This document shows, piece after piece, positions 8,899 to 17,466 of a DNA stretch of 64,000 nucleotides (positions are counted from its first letter, which is position 1; each line of letters starts with the position of its first letter). Both the position numbers and the translations under genes were made by a program. The notes under the pieces were generated by a model. That model worked only from the letters and a program-made list of their open reading frames with translations. It was not told the origin of the DNA and ran no database searches. The stretch comes from Microbacterium ulmi. Its GTDB lineage: Bacteria > Actinomycetota > Actinomycetes > Actinomycetales > Microbacteriaceae. The stretch spans positions 1,361,152-1,425,151 of the forward strand of contig NZ_JAAOZF010000001.1 in assembly GCF_011759705.1 (NCBI RefSeq). The letters are read 5' to 3'.

Positions 8899-9437
8899 TG
8901 GACGTCTCGCTCGTGCTCATCGTCGTCATGGCGGTCCTGTTCGCGTGCGGCGTGTACGCGATGCTCGAGCGCAGCCTCACGCGCGTGCTCATCGGGTTCC
9001 TGCTGCTCGGAAACGCGGCGAACCTGCTGCTGCTCATCGTCATGGGACAGCCTGGGCTCGCTCCGTTCTTCGGCGCGGCCGAGACGGATGAGATGTCCGA
9101 TCCGCTGCCGCAGGCGCTGACGCTGACGGCCATCGTCATCACGTTCGCCGTCTCGGCGTTCCTGCTCGCCCTCATCTACCGCTCGTGGCAGCTCGGCCAG
9201 GCCGACACGGTGGGCGACGACGAGGCCGACGCCGAGGTGCGCGGGCGCGCCCTCGCGACCGAGGAGACGATGGACGACGACGCAGCGATCGGTCCGGACG
9301 ATGCGACGACCGATTTCGTCGGCGTCGACACGTCGCCCATCATGATCCTCGGCACGCGCGACTTCGCGGGGCTCCTCGACGACGCGCCGACCGATCGTCC
9401 CGACCCGACGCGCGACAGCGGAGGCGATGAGGCATGA
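8898..9437 (+). CDS. mrpC: Mrp antiporter subunit C
   Basis: A 179-residue NuoK-like subunit. Residues 1-100 contain three transmembrane helices with the family pattern GVYAMLERSLTRVLIGFLLL and the loop after helix 2. The last 75 or so residues form an acidic, Asp-rich cytoplasmic tail (GDDEADAEV and later) that is not part of the core fold and is common in the actinobacterial homologues. The gene overlaps mrpA by one base and mrpD by four (ATGA), so the operon is tightly coupled. Confidence 0.94.
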   Translation: MDVSLVLIVVMAVLFACGVYAMLERSLTRVLIGFLLLGNAANLLLLIVMGQPGLAPFFGAAETDEMSDPLPQALTLTAIVITFAVSAFLLALIYRSWQLGQADTVGDDEADAEVRGRALATEETMDDDAAIGPDDATTDFVGVDTSPIMILGTRDFAGLLDDAPTDRPDPTRDSGGDEA

Positions 9438-10990
9438 GCGCGCTCGTCCCCCTCCTGGTCACGCTTCCGCTCCTCGGCGCGGCGATCGCCCTCATCGCCG
9501 GCCGCCATCGGCGCACGCAGGTCGTGGTGTCGATCGCGACGCTCGCGATCGTGCTCGTCATCGCGGCCGTCCTGCTGTACGCCGTCGACACGGGCGGCCG
9601 CCCCATCGCCGTGTCGGTCGGCGGCTGGCCGGTCCCCTTCGGGATCGTGCTCTACGTCGACAGGCTCTCCGCCCTGCTCGTCGTCGTCTCGAGCATCGTG
9701 CTGCTCGCGGTCCTGCTCTTCTCGGTCGGCCAGGGCGCCGCCGACGGCGACGACGAGACGCCCGTCTCGATCTTCCACCCGTCGTACCTGATCCTGGCCG
9801 CGGGCATCTTCAACGCCTTCATCGCGGGCGATCTGTTCAATCTCTACGTCGGATTCGAGATCCTGCTCGTCGCGTCGTACGTGCTCATCACGCTCGGCAG
9901 CACGGAGTCCCGCATCCGCACGGGGGTCGTCTACATCGTCGTGTCGCTCGTGTCGTCGATCCTGTTCCTCGCGGCGATCGCGATGATCTACGGCGCGCTC
10001 GGCACCGTCAACATGGTCCAGATCGCCGAGCGCATGACCGAGCTCCCGCAGGAGACGCAGCTCGTGCTGCACCTGCTGCTGCTGCTCGCGTTCAGCATCA
10101 AGGCTGCCGTCTTCCCGCTGTCGTTCTGGCTGCCGGACTCGTATCCGACAGCCCCTGCGCCCGTCACGGCGGTCTTCGCGGGCCTGCTGACCAAGGTCGG
10201 CGTCTACGCCATGATCCGCACCGAGACGCAGCTGTTCGCCGACAGCGACGTGAACCTCCTGCTCGCGATCGTGGCGCTCGCGACGATGATCGTGGGCGTT
10301 CTCGGCGCCGTCGCGCAGGCGGAGCTCAAGCGCATCCTCTCGTTCACGCTCGTGAGCCACGTCGGGTACATGGTGTTCGGGCTCGCGATCGCGACGCCGG
10401 CCGCCATCGGCGCGACGATCTACTACATGGTCCACCACATCGTCGTGCAGACGACGCTGTTCCTCGCGGTGGGCCTCGTCGAGCGCCGTGCGGGGTCGAC
10501 CTCGATCCTGCGCGTCAAGGGGCTCATGCGCGCCGCCCCGGTCATCGCGGTGCTGTACTTCATCCCGGCCGTCAACCTCGGGGGCCTCCCGCCGTTCTCC
10601 GGCTTCATCGGCAAGTTCGCGCTCTTCGACGCCGCGGCGAACGTCGGGAGCCCGATCATGATCGTGCTGATCGTCGCCGGCATCCTGACGTCGCTGCTCA
10701 CGCTGTACGCGCTCATGCGGGCGTGGAATCTGTCGTTCTGGCGCGAGGAGGACGACTCGGCCGAGACGGAGGCCCGCATCTCGTACCTCGGCGCGTCGCC
10801 GGCTGCGACGGTCGAGACGGAGCAGCGCGTCATCCCGAAGATCATGACCGCCGCGACGGCGGGGATGGTCGCGGTCACGGTCGCGCTGACGGTGTTCGCG
10901 GGTCCGCTCTACGCCGCGTGCACGCGCATCGGGTCGGCGCTCCTGGAGCCCGTGAGTCTCGTCCAGCTGGAAGAGGAGGTCGGCCGATGA
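9434..10990 (+). CDS. mrpD: Mrp antiporter subunit D
   Basis: A 518-residue NuoL/M/N-like proton-antiporter subunit with about fourteen transmembrane helices. The key ionisable residues of the proton channel are visible: Glu142 in FNLYVGFEILL and Lys223 in AFSIKAAVFPLSFWLP, followed by the PVTAVFAGLLTKVG motif with a second Lys. Together with MrpA it forms the ion-translocating core of the complex. The ATG overlaps the mrpC stop and its own stop overlaps mrpE in the same way. Confidence 0.96.
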   Translation: MSALVPLLVTLPLLGAAIALIAGRHRRTQVVVSIATLAIVLVIAAVLLYAVDTGGRPIAVSVGGWPVPFGIVLYVDRLSALLVVVSSIVLLAVLLFSVGQGAADGDDETPVSIFHPSYLILAAGIFNAFIAGDLFNLYVGFEILLVASYVLITLGSTESRIRTGVVYIVVSLVSSILFLAAIAMIYGALGTVNMVQIAERMTELPQETQLVLHLLLLLAFSIKAAVFPLSFWLPDSYPTAPAPVTAVFAGLLTKVGVYAMIRTETQLFADSDVNLLLAIVALATMIVGVLGAVAQAELKRILSFTLVSHVGYMVFGLAIATPAAIGATIYYMVHHIVVQTTLFLAVGLVERRAGSTSILRVKGLMRAAPVIAVLYFIPAVNLGGLPPFSGFIGKFALFDAAANVGSPIMIVLIVAGILTSLLTLYALMRAWNLSFWREEDDSAETEARISYLGASPAATVETEQRVIPKIMTAATAGMVAVTVALTVFAGPLYAACTRIGSALLEPVSLVQLEEEVGR

Positions 10991-11580
10991 GCCCGGACGA
11001 ACCCCTCACCCCCACGCGCAGAGTCCTGCGGATCGTGTGGCGCCAGCTGCCGTTCTTCGTGTGGCTGGTCGCGCTGTGGATGCTGCTGTGGGGCCAGCTG
11101 ACGGTCGTCTCGTTCGTGACGGGCGTCATCGCGGCGGTGGCCGTGACGCGCGTGTTCCGGCTGCCCCCCGTCGAGCTGTCCGGGCGCGTCAACCTGTGGT
11201 GGGGCCTCGTCTTCGTGCTCGAGTTCCTCGTGGCCCTCGTGCACGGATCGCTCACGGTCACGTGGCAGGTGCTCGACTGGCGCCGCCAGCCCGGCGCGGC
11301 GATCATCGCCGTGCATCTGCGCACCGACGACGACCTCATCATGACCCATACGGCGGTCACGGCATCCCTCATCCCGGGCTCGCTCATCGTCGACGCCGAC
11401 CGCGACAGGCGCATCCTGTACCTCCACGTCATCGGCGTGCGATCGGATCAGGATGTCGAGCGCCAGCGCGCGAGCATCCTGCACTGGGAGGAGCGCATCG
11501 TGCGCGCGGTCGGCTCGCGCGCGCAGCTCGAGACCGTGCGGGATGCCATCGGCGCCGCGAGGGCGGGGGGTGCCGCGTGA
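10987..11580 (+). CDS. mrpE: Mrp antiporter subunit E
   Basis: A 197-residue MnhE-family subunit. It has two to three N-terminal transmembrane helices (LPFFVWLVALWMLLWGQL), then a conserved soluble domain with the TAVTASLIPGSLIVD motif, which is diagnostic for MnhE, and LYLHVIGV. The ATG overlaps the mrpD stop, and the stop overlaps the GTG of mrpF. Confidence 0.94.
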   Translation: MSPDEPLTPTRRVLRIVWRQLPFFVWLVALWMLLWGQLTVVSFVTGVIAAVAVTRVFRLPPVELSGRVNLWWGLVFVLEFLVALVHGSLTVTWQVLDWRRQPGAAIIAVHLRTDDDLIMTHTAVTASLIPGSLIVDADRDRRILYLHVIGVRSDQDVERQRASILHWEERIVRAVGSRAQLETVRDAIGAARAGGAA

Positions 11581-11837
11581 ACGTCCTGCTCGTGGTCGTC
11601 TCGATCGTCTTCGCGCTCGCCGCCGTGCTCACGCTCATCCGCATCGTGATCGGGCCGTCGATCCTCGACCGCGCCGTCGCCGCCGACGTCCTGCTGACGG
11701 AGGTCATGTGCGTGCTCGGCGCCGAGATGGCGATCAACCACCACACCCGCACGCTGCCGGTGCTGCTCATCATCGCTGCAGTCGGCGTGTTCGGATCGAT
11801 CTCGATCGCGCGCTTCGTCGCGAGGAAGGACCAGTGA
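11577..11837 (+). CDS. mrpF: Mrp antiporter subunit F
   Basis: An 86-residue small membrane subunit with three helices and the MnhF signature RIVIGPSILDRAVAADVLLT. The start is GTG inside the last codon of mrpE. It ends one base into the mrpG start. The size is exactly that of the family. Confidence 0.94.
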   Translation: MNVLLVVVSIVFALAAVLTLIRIVIGPSILDRAVAADVLLTEVMCVLGAEMAINHHTRTLPVLLIIAAVGVFGSISIARFVARKDQ

Positions 11838-12193
11838 TGGATGCCGCGCTCGACGTCGCCGCGCTCGTGCTCGTCCTGCTCGGGGCGCTCCTGTGCCTGT
11901 CGGCCGCGATCGGCCTGCTGCGCTTCCGCGACGTGCCGACGCGCCTGCACGCGGCGACCAAGCCGCAGGTGCTGGGGCTGATCGTGATCTGCCTCGCGAT
12001 CGCCCTGTCGCTGCGGTCGTGGCCCGTCGTCGCGTTCCTCGTGCCGGTCGTGCTCATCCAGCTCGCGACGGCGCCGCTCTCGGCGCACATGGTGGGGCGC
12101 CAGGCGTACCGCAACGGCACGATCGCCGATCGCAACCTCTATGTCGACGAACTGGCCGAGTCCCGCCAGACGCCGCCCGCGGCCGGCGGGTGA
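11837..12193 (+). CDS. mrpG: Mrp antiporter subunit G
   Basis: A 118-residue subunit with three transmembrane helices and the MnhG motif AIGLLRFRDVPTRLHAATKP near residues 24-43. It is the last gene of the Mrp operon. The TGA stop is the first three bases of a pair of dyads (12191-12217) that follow immediately. Confidence 0.94.
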   Translation: MDAALDVAALVLVLLGALLCLSAAIGLLRFRDVPTRLHAATKPQVLGLIVICLAIALSLRSWPVVAFLVPVVLIQLATAPLSAHMVGRQAYRNGTIADRNLYVDELAESRQTPPAAGG

Positions 12194-12217
12194 CACCTCA
12201 GGTGTCACCGGTGACAC
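12191..12217. promoter_or_regulatory. Two overlapping dyads one helical turn apart (TGACACC/GGTGTCA half-sites)
   Basis: TGACACCT-C-AGGTGTCA occupies 12191-12207 with 8-bp perfect arms. GTGTCACCGGTGACAC occupies 12202-12217 as a perfect 16-bp palindrome. Their centres are 10.5 bases apart, i.e. on the same DNA face. With no usable loop they make poor terminator hairpins, so protein binding is more likely. They sit directly upstream of the PIN-toxin remnant and about 350 bases before the sigma factor gene. A related dyad with the same half-site occurs at 61073-61089. Confidence 0.5.
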
Positions 12218-12241
12218 ACTCCCCTCCATGGGAACGGTGAG

Positions 12242-12458
12242 GTCGTGCCGTTCGACGCCGGCGCGGCTCGGGCATTCGGGGGCGTGTCCGCGTCGCTGCG
12301 CACCTCGGGCCGGAAGACGTACGCACGGGCGCACGATGCCCTGATCCCCGCCACAGCGCTCTCGCTCGGTGTGCCGGTCTACACCCTGCAATCCGGCTGA
12401 CTTCGACGGGATCGCGGGACTCGAGGCCGGGGTGGTGCCGGTCTCGGGTGCGGCATGA
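12242..12458 (+). pseudogene. Remnant of a VapC-type PIN-domain toxin
   Basis: Frame from 12242 reads VVPFDAGAARAFGGVSASLR, then RAHDALIPATALSLGVPVYT, the C-terminal half of a VapC toxin including the third acidic motif (HDALIPATA). It then hits a stop at 12398-12400. A one-base shift near 12386-12390 restores the family ending CNPADFDGIAGLEAGVVPV to a stop at 12456-12458. No start codon or N-terminal half (motif I) and no antitoxin gene is found upstream. So this is a 5'-truncated, frameshifted relic of a toxin-antitoxin locus in the 374-base gap between the Mrp operon and the sigma factor. Confidence 0.8.
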
Positions 12459-12567
12459 TCCGGTGCCCTGTGCACGGGGCCCGGGCATCCGTCCCGGACT
12501 GTGATGTCATGAATGCGCCCGTGCCGACATCTCACTGATGACGGCGCTTCCCCGACGCAGAGGGCAC

Positions 12568-13098
12568 ATGTACGACACCGACTCCGACGGCGAGCTCATC
12601 CGGCTCGCGCAGCGCGGCGACCGCGGCGCGTTCGGCGCTCTCTACGCGCGGCATGGAAAAGCCGTCTACCTCTACGCGTGGGCGATGACGCGCGACGATC
12701 GGGATGCCGAGGACGTGACGCAGGAGGTGTTCATCGTCGCGTGGCGCAAGCTCCGCGGCATCCGGATCGTGGAGCGCTCGGCGCTGCCGTGGTTGCTCGT
12801 GACGTGCCGCAACCTCTCGCGCAATGCGCTGCGCGCCCGCCGCGACGCGCTCGAGCTCGACGAATCGCTGCTGCCGGGCGACCGAACGCGGCACGAGCGC
12901 ATCGAGGAGCTCAGTTGGGTGCGGCAGGCGGTCGAGCGGCTGGGCGGCCTGGACCAGCGGGTCATCCACCTGTGCCTCGTCGAGGGGTACTCGTACGCCG
13001 TGGCCGCCGACCACCTCGGCCTGTCGACCTCGGCCGTCGCGAAGCGCGTCGAGCGCGCCCGCGCGGCCGTGCGCCTCGCGGTGAGGGGGGAGTCGTGA
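12568..13098 (+). CDS. ECF-type RNA polymerase sigma factor
   Basis: A 176-residue sigma-70 family protein with region 2 (GELIRLAQRGDRGAFGALYA, then DAEDVTQEVFIVAWRK) and region 4 (LDQRVIHLCLVEGYSYAVAA, LGLSTSAVAKRVERAR). It should direct polymerase to promoters of an envelope-stress or export regulon. I choose ATG 12568 because the sigma domain begins right after it; an ATG ten codons earlier (12538) is possible. The stop overlaps the GTG of the following membrane protein, so the two are probably a sigma/anti-sigma pair. The ABC exporter genes follow. Confidence 0.9.
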   Translation: MYDTDSDGELIRLAQRGDRGAFGALYARHGKAVYLYAWAMTRDDRDAEDVTQEVFIVAWRKLRGIRIVERSALPWLLVTCRNLSRNALRARRDALELDESLLPGDRTRHERIEELSWVRQAVERLGGLDQRVIHLCLVEGYSYAVAADHLGLSTSAVAKRVERARAAVRLAVRGES

Positions 13099-13745
13099 GC
13101 GAGCGGATGCTGCGCCCCGGCGCACCCGAACGCCCCAAGGAGGGCGTCTACCTCGCGGCGACGCTCGCGGTCATGGGAGAGCAGCTCGACGAGCGGATCG
13201 ACGAGCTCGCGCGCCGGCGGCGGCTGCGGGCGCGGGTCGGGGTGACGGCGCTTGCCGTGTGCGCGGTGGCCAGCGGCGGTGTCGCGGCGGTCGCGCTCTC
13301 GGCGGCCGCTCCCGAGCTCCCCGCGCCGGCTGCGCTGACTGCCGAGCACGAGCTCCGCTGCGTCGACGGCGACGCCGTGGGCGACGACGCGTACTTCACG
13401 GTGCGCTACCGCCTGGGCGAGGACGAGCCGCCGGCTGAGGCCGTGCGGCTGTGCGCGCTTGCACGGTCGGCCGTCGAAGCGCGCTTCGACGAGTTCGGGT
13501 CGGCGACGCCCGCACAGCTGATCGAGATCGCGGAAGATCTCGTAGCGCAGGCGCTGACCAGGACGGGGACGGATGCCGTGCCCGCCGTCGCCGTGGACGA
13601 CGCCGCCTTCCGGCCACTCGCGCATCCCGACCCGGCGACGCCGATCGTGTGCGAGCGGGAGGGCTCGACGGTCGTGCTGGCGGTGCCCGGCGGCGCAGCG
13701 AGCGCCGTCGGGCGATCGCTCCTGTGTGCGCGAGCCGGTTCGTGA
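13095..13745 (+). CDS. Single-pass membrane protein, putative anti-sigma partner with four extracytoplasmic Cys
   Basis: A 216-residue protein starting GTG at 13095, overlapping the sigma gene. Residues 1-50 are cytoplasmic and charged (VYLAATLAVMGEQLDERIDE). A hydrophobic helix spans about 52-75. The remaining 140 residues should lie outside the membrane and contain exactly four Cys (ELRCVDG, VRLCALA, PIVCERE, LLCARAG), suggesting two disulfides. No zinc anti-sigma (HxxxCxxC) motif is present, so anti-sigma function is inferred from gene order and topology only. The second sigma pair of this window (34.0-35.1 kb) has a partner with the same order of features. Confidence 0.75.
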   Translation: MSERMLRPGAPERPKEGVYLAATLAVMGEQLDERIDELARRRRLRARVGVTALAVCAVASGGVAAVALSAAAPELPAPAALTAEHELRCVDGDAVGDDAYFTVRYRLGEDEPPAEAVRLCALARSAVEARFDEFGSATPAQLIEIAEDLVAQALTRTGTDAVPAVAVDDAAFRPLAHPDPATPIVCEREGSTVVLAVPGGAASAVGRSLLCARAGS

Positions 13746-13797
13746 ACCGCCCGCGCGGCGCGGTTGGCGCGCCTGTGTCTCCGGGAAGAGCAGCCGA

Positions 13798-16734
13798 ATG
13801 ACCGATCACACTGCTCCGCGCCGTCGCGGAGAGCGACGCGGGCGACTGCCCGGGCCCGTCCGGCGGCTGTTCCGTCAGCCGCTGCGCGTGGGTGCCGTCG
13901 GCCTGCTCGCGCTGACCGCCCTCGCCGCGTCGGGGGTGCAGTCCGCCGCCGCGATCGCCCTGCAGTCGACGCTCGACGAGAACTGGCGGGGACTGTACGA
14001 CATCCTGGTGACTCCTGCGGGAGCCATGCACCCCGTCGACGGCATGCTGCCGCCCAACGGCCTCGCGTCGGGCGAGGAGGGACTGTCGCTCGACGATCTC
14101 GCCCACGTGCGCGGCGTCGACGGCGTGCAGATCGCGGCACCCGTCGGAGAGATCGTCGTGCCCGGGCTGAGGTTCAGCTCCCCGCAGGTCGTCATCCCAC
14201 CCCGGTTCGTGGGCGGGTCGGGCGAGGCGCCTCAGGCGTTCCGCGTGACTGCGACCTACACGACGAACGACGGGCTCGGCGACCGCATGGTCGCGCGCCT
14301 CGAGTTCACGATCATCGTCGACGAGACGTCCGGATCGCGGGCGGACGAGTGCACGCCCACGGCTCTCACGTTCTCCGGCCGCAACGGCGAGTACCTGGCC
14401 GATCCCTCGCTGTACCCGCATCTCGTGGGCGGTTCGTGCATGGTGTCACAGGTCGGCGACGGCGTGACCATGCTCCACGATTCCGGGTACATGGCATGGG
14501 CCACCGACCCGGCGGGCGCGCTCACCTTCAACCTGCCGAGCGCGCCGCAGACGATGACCCGCATCACCCTCATCGACCCGGTGGCCGAGCGGGCGCTGCT
14601 CGGCGACGCGGGTGCGTTCCTCGACCCGCTCGTCGGAGTGAAGCCGAGCGGCGAGCTCACGACGGACGACGTCACGGAGTGGGCACAGGCTCAGGCCACG
14701 CCGGACGACTTCGTGCGCCGCATCCGCGACGACGCCGCGGCGCGCGCGGAGGCGAGCGCCCCGGACGAGGCATGGCTCGCCGAGGTGCGGGCGCTCTACG
14801 CCGCGCACGGCGACGACTACGACACATGGGTCGCGCAGGAGCAGGCCAGGCTCGCGTACCAGCCTGCGATCCCGCTGCTCGCGACGGCGGAGTCCGCGGC
14901 CCAGCTGTCGGTGAAGCTCGACGTCACGGCCCTCGGCGCGGCATCCGTCGCCGCAGGGGTCGCGGGGAGCGCCGGCCTCGGCGAGTACGTGCTGCCCACC
15001 GCGACCGCAGGCGTCGCCGCCGGCAGCACGGTGACCGACGTGTCCGACCTGCTCAACCCGTTCGCCGCTCGCGCCCCCGGCGTCGTCTGGCCGGGCGCCG
15101 ACCTCGGCATCGCCGACCAGGCGCCCGACTGGACGACGCTCGACATCGGCAGGCTCTTCGCGCCCGGGGCAGCGGTGTTCCGCGAACGTGGTGGCGACGG
15201 CATCTCGCTCGGCGCGAACGGCTTCACCGCGCCGCAGCGCGAGTGGAGCGACGTCGTCGGCGCATCCGCGTCGCAGCTGCTGGCCGCCGATCCCGCGGTC
15301 GTCGGCGCCGAGTCGGCGTACGCAGGCCTCCGCGACCAGTGGCAGGGAGCCATGGACGGTTCCTCGATCACGGCCGTTCCCGTCGGCGCGTTCGACCCCG
15401 ACACCCTCGATCTCGACGCCGAGGCGGCGAACTACGTGCCGCTGGGCGCCTACGCGCCCGTCGGTTCGACGCTCGCCGACGGCCCGCACGCGGGTGCGAG
15501 AGTGCAGCCGAGCCTGTCGGGGCTCGGGCTCGTCTCGCCGCGGACCGTCGCGATCGGATCCATCGAGTCCGCCCCGATCTGGGGCGCCGAGACCCCGATC
15601 GGCGCCATCCGAGTGCGTGTCGGCGGCATCGACGGCTACGGCCCCGACGCCCAGCGCCGTGTCATCGAGGTCGCACAGGCGATCGAGGACCTCGGGTTCG
15701 CGGCATCCATCGTCGCCGGCTCGTCGCCGGTCGACGCCGGCGTGCACGTCGACGGCTACGCGTTCGGCACGACCGACCCCGACGGCAGCCAGTCCGTCGG
15801 GGAGCTCGGCACGATCACGCAGCGCTGGTCGGAGCTCGGCGCCGCGGCCCGCGTCGAGCTCTCGGTCTCCGCGGCGACGCTCTCGATCCTGGGCATCGCG
15901 CTCGCCGCGGGAGTCCTGCTCCTCGGCGCCGTGCAGCTCGCGGGCGTGCCCGCCCGACGCCGGCAGGCCGTCGTCATGCGCGAGGTCGGATTCACGCGGG
16001 TCCGCATCGCGCGCTGGTTCGCGCTCGAGGAGCTCCCCGGCCTTGCGATCGTCGCCGCCGTCGGAGCGGCAGCGTGGTGGATCTCGGGCGGCACCGGCAT
16101 CACCGCGATCGCCGGGGCGTCGGCCGCGGGAGCGACACTCGTCGTGGCCGTCGGCGCCGTCATCGCCTCATCCCGCGTGATGGGACCGCGGATGCCGCGA
16201 GACGTCCGCTCCCGCCGGCTCGGCGCCCGCTCGGTCGCCGCGTTCGGCAGCCGGCAGGCGCTCGTTCATCCGCTCTCGAGCGTCATCCACGTCGTCGCGA
16301 TCGCCATCGTGGGAGTCGCCGCGGCGGCCCTGGCGTCGGCCGTGCTCGCGGGACGCGACGCGGCCGGCCAGTCGAGCCTGGCCCTGCTCGTGACGGGACG
16401 CCAGCTGCTGCCGCAGCTCGCGCTCGGCAGCGCGGGAGCCGCGGGCGGCATCCTGCTCGCCGTGCTCACGCGCCGCATCGGTCTCGCCGATCGAGCCGAC
16501 CAGTGGTCGGCCCTTCGTGCCGCGGGCTGGACCCGCAGGCAGCTCGCCCTCGCTCAGCGCACCGAGGGCGTCGCGATCGGGGTTCCCGGGCTGCTCGTCT
16601 CGGCAGCCGCAGTGTGGTTGGGCGCCGCGCGCGTCGGGCTCGGCCACCCGATCCTGCTCACCGCGATCGCGGTGCTGGGCGGCCTCGTCACAGTCGGCTT
16701 CGCGTTCTCCACCCGCAGAGAGGGCACCTCATGA
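13798..16734 (+). CDS. Large FtsX-family ABC transporter permease
   Basis: A 978-residue permease. One transmembrane helix lies near residues 32-55 and is followed by a very long extracytoplasmic region (about 56-690). Then come two blocks of helices (about 690-790 and 828-970) corresponding to the FtsX/MacB-like duplicated core. The architecture fits exporters or extracytoplasmic mechanotransmitters rather than importers. The gene overlaps its ATPase by four bases (ATGA). It follows the sigma/partner pair by 52 bases on the same strand, so a sigma-controlled export operon is plausible. The substrate is unknown. Confidence 0.86.
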   Translation: MTDHTAPRRRGERRGRLPGPVRRLFRQPLRVGAVGLLALTALAASGVQSAAAIALQSTLDENWRGLYDILVTPAGAMHPVDGMLPPNGLASGEEGLSLDDLAHVRGVDGVQIAAPVGEIVVPGLRFSSPQVVIPPRFVGGSGEAPQAFRVTATYTTNDGLGDRMVARLEFTIIVDETSGSRADECTPTALTFSGRNGEYLADPSLYPHLVGGSCMVSQVGDGVTMLHDSGYMAWATDPAGALTFNLPSAPQTMTRITLIDPVAERALLGDAGAFLDPLVGVKPSGELTTDDVTEWAQAQATPDDFVRRIRDDAAARAEASAPDEAWLAEVRALYAAHGDDYDTWVAQEQARLAYQPAIPLLATAESAAQLSVKLDVTALGAASVAAGVAGSAGLGEYVLPTATAGVAAGSTVTDVSDLLNPFAARAPGVVWPGADLGIADQAPDWTTLDIGRLFAPGAAVFRERGGDGISLGANGFTAPQREWSDVVGASASQLLAADPAVVGAESAYAGLRDQWQGAMDGSSITAVPVGAFDPDTLDLDAEAANYVPLGAYAPVGSTLADGPHAGARVQPSLSGLGLVSPRTVAIGSIESAPIWGAETPIGAIRVRVGGIDGYGPDAQRRVIEVAQAIEDLGFAASIVAGSSPVDAGVHVDGYAFGTTDPDGSQSVGELGTITQRWSELGAAARVELSVSAATLSILGIALAAGVLLLGAVQLAGVPARRRQAVVMREVGFTRVRIARWFALEELPGLAIVAAVGAAAWWISGGTGITAIAGASAAGATLVVAVGAVIASSRVMGPRMPRDVRSRRLGARSVAAFGSRQALVHPLSSVIHVVAIAIVGVAAAALASAVLAGRDAAGQSSLALLVTGRQLLPQLALGSAGAAGGILLAVLTRRIGLADRADQWSALRAAGWTRRQLALAQRTEGVAIGVPGLLVSAAAVWLGAARVGLGHPILLTAIAVLGGLVTVGFAFSTRREGTS

Positions 16735-17432
16735 CCAGCATCTCCGTCGACCCCGCGGCCGCGGGCCCTGCCGGCCTCGGCGGCGCCGCCGTCGAGCTCC
16801 GCGGCGTCACGATCCAGTACGAGCGCCCCGGGAGCGAGCCGCTGCGCATCACCTCGGACTACGACCTCACGCTCGAGCGCGGGCGCATGCACTGCCTCGC
16901 GGGGCGCAGCGGCTCGGGCAAGACGTCGATCCTCCGCGTCGCGGCAGGACTCGTCCCCCCGGCATCCGGGCACGTGCTGTGGGAGGGCCTGGAGATCACG
17001 GGGCTCGCCGACGACGTCGTCACGACCCGGCGACGGACGCACGTGGGATACCTCGATCAGCGCGGCAGCCTCGTCTCGGGGCTCACGGCGCTCGAGAACG
17101 TGCTGCTGCCCGCCGTGCCCGATCGACGCACCCGCGAGCTGTCACGTCCGGCCCGCGACATCCTGCATCGTCTCGGGGTCGGGCCGCGCGCGACCCACTA
17201 TCCCGACCGGCTCTCGGGCGGTGAGCGGCAGCGCGTCGCGTTCGCCCGCGCCCTGCTGCTCGGACCCGCCGTCGTCATGGCCGACGAGCCCACCGCGAGT
17301 CTCGACCGCGCGACGGCGGATCAGCTCATCGAGCTGCTGCGCGACCTGGCGGCAGACGGCATCGCCGTGCTCGTCGCGTCGCACGACGAGCACCTCATCG
17401 CCGCCGCCGACTCGCGCACGACGCTCGCGTGA
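16731..17432 (+). CDS. ABC transporter ATP-binding protein
   Basis: A 233-residue ATPase of the LolD/MacB type. It has Walker A GRSGSGKTS (near residue 61), a Q-loop region (HVGYLDQRGSLVSGLTALEN), signature LSGGERQRVAFARAL, Walker B VVMADEPTASLD and the H-loop SHDEH. All catalytic residues are present. It is the energising partner of the preceding FtsX-type permease, with which it overlaps. Confidence 0.94.
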   Translation: MTSISVDPAAAGPAGLGGAAVELRGVTIQYERPGSEPLRITSDYDLTLERGRMHCLAGRSGSGKTSILRVAAGLVPPASGHVLWEGLEITGLADDVVTTRRRTHVGYLDQRGSLVSGLTALENVLLPAVPDRRTRELSRPARDILHRLGVGPRATHYPDRLSGGERQRVAFARALLLGPAVVMADEPTASLDRATADQLIELLRDLAADGIAVLVASHDEHLIAAADSRTTLA

Positions 17433-17466
17433 CGGCGTCGCGGGATGCCGGGCACCATGCGCTCCC

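Noticed and set aside
12191..12217. Rho-independent terminator after mrpG
   Set aside because: Palindromes with zero or one central base give no workable loop, and no T-run follows.
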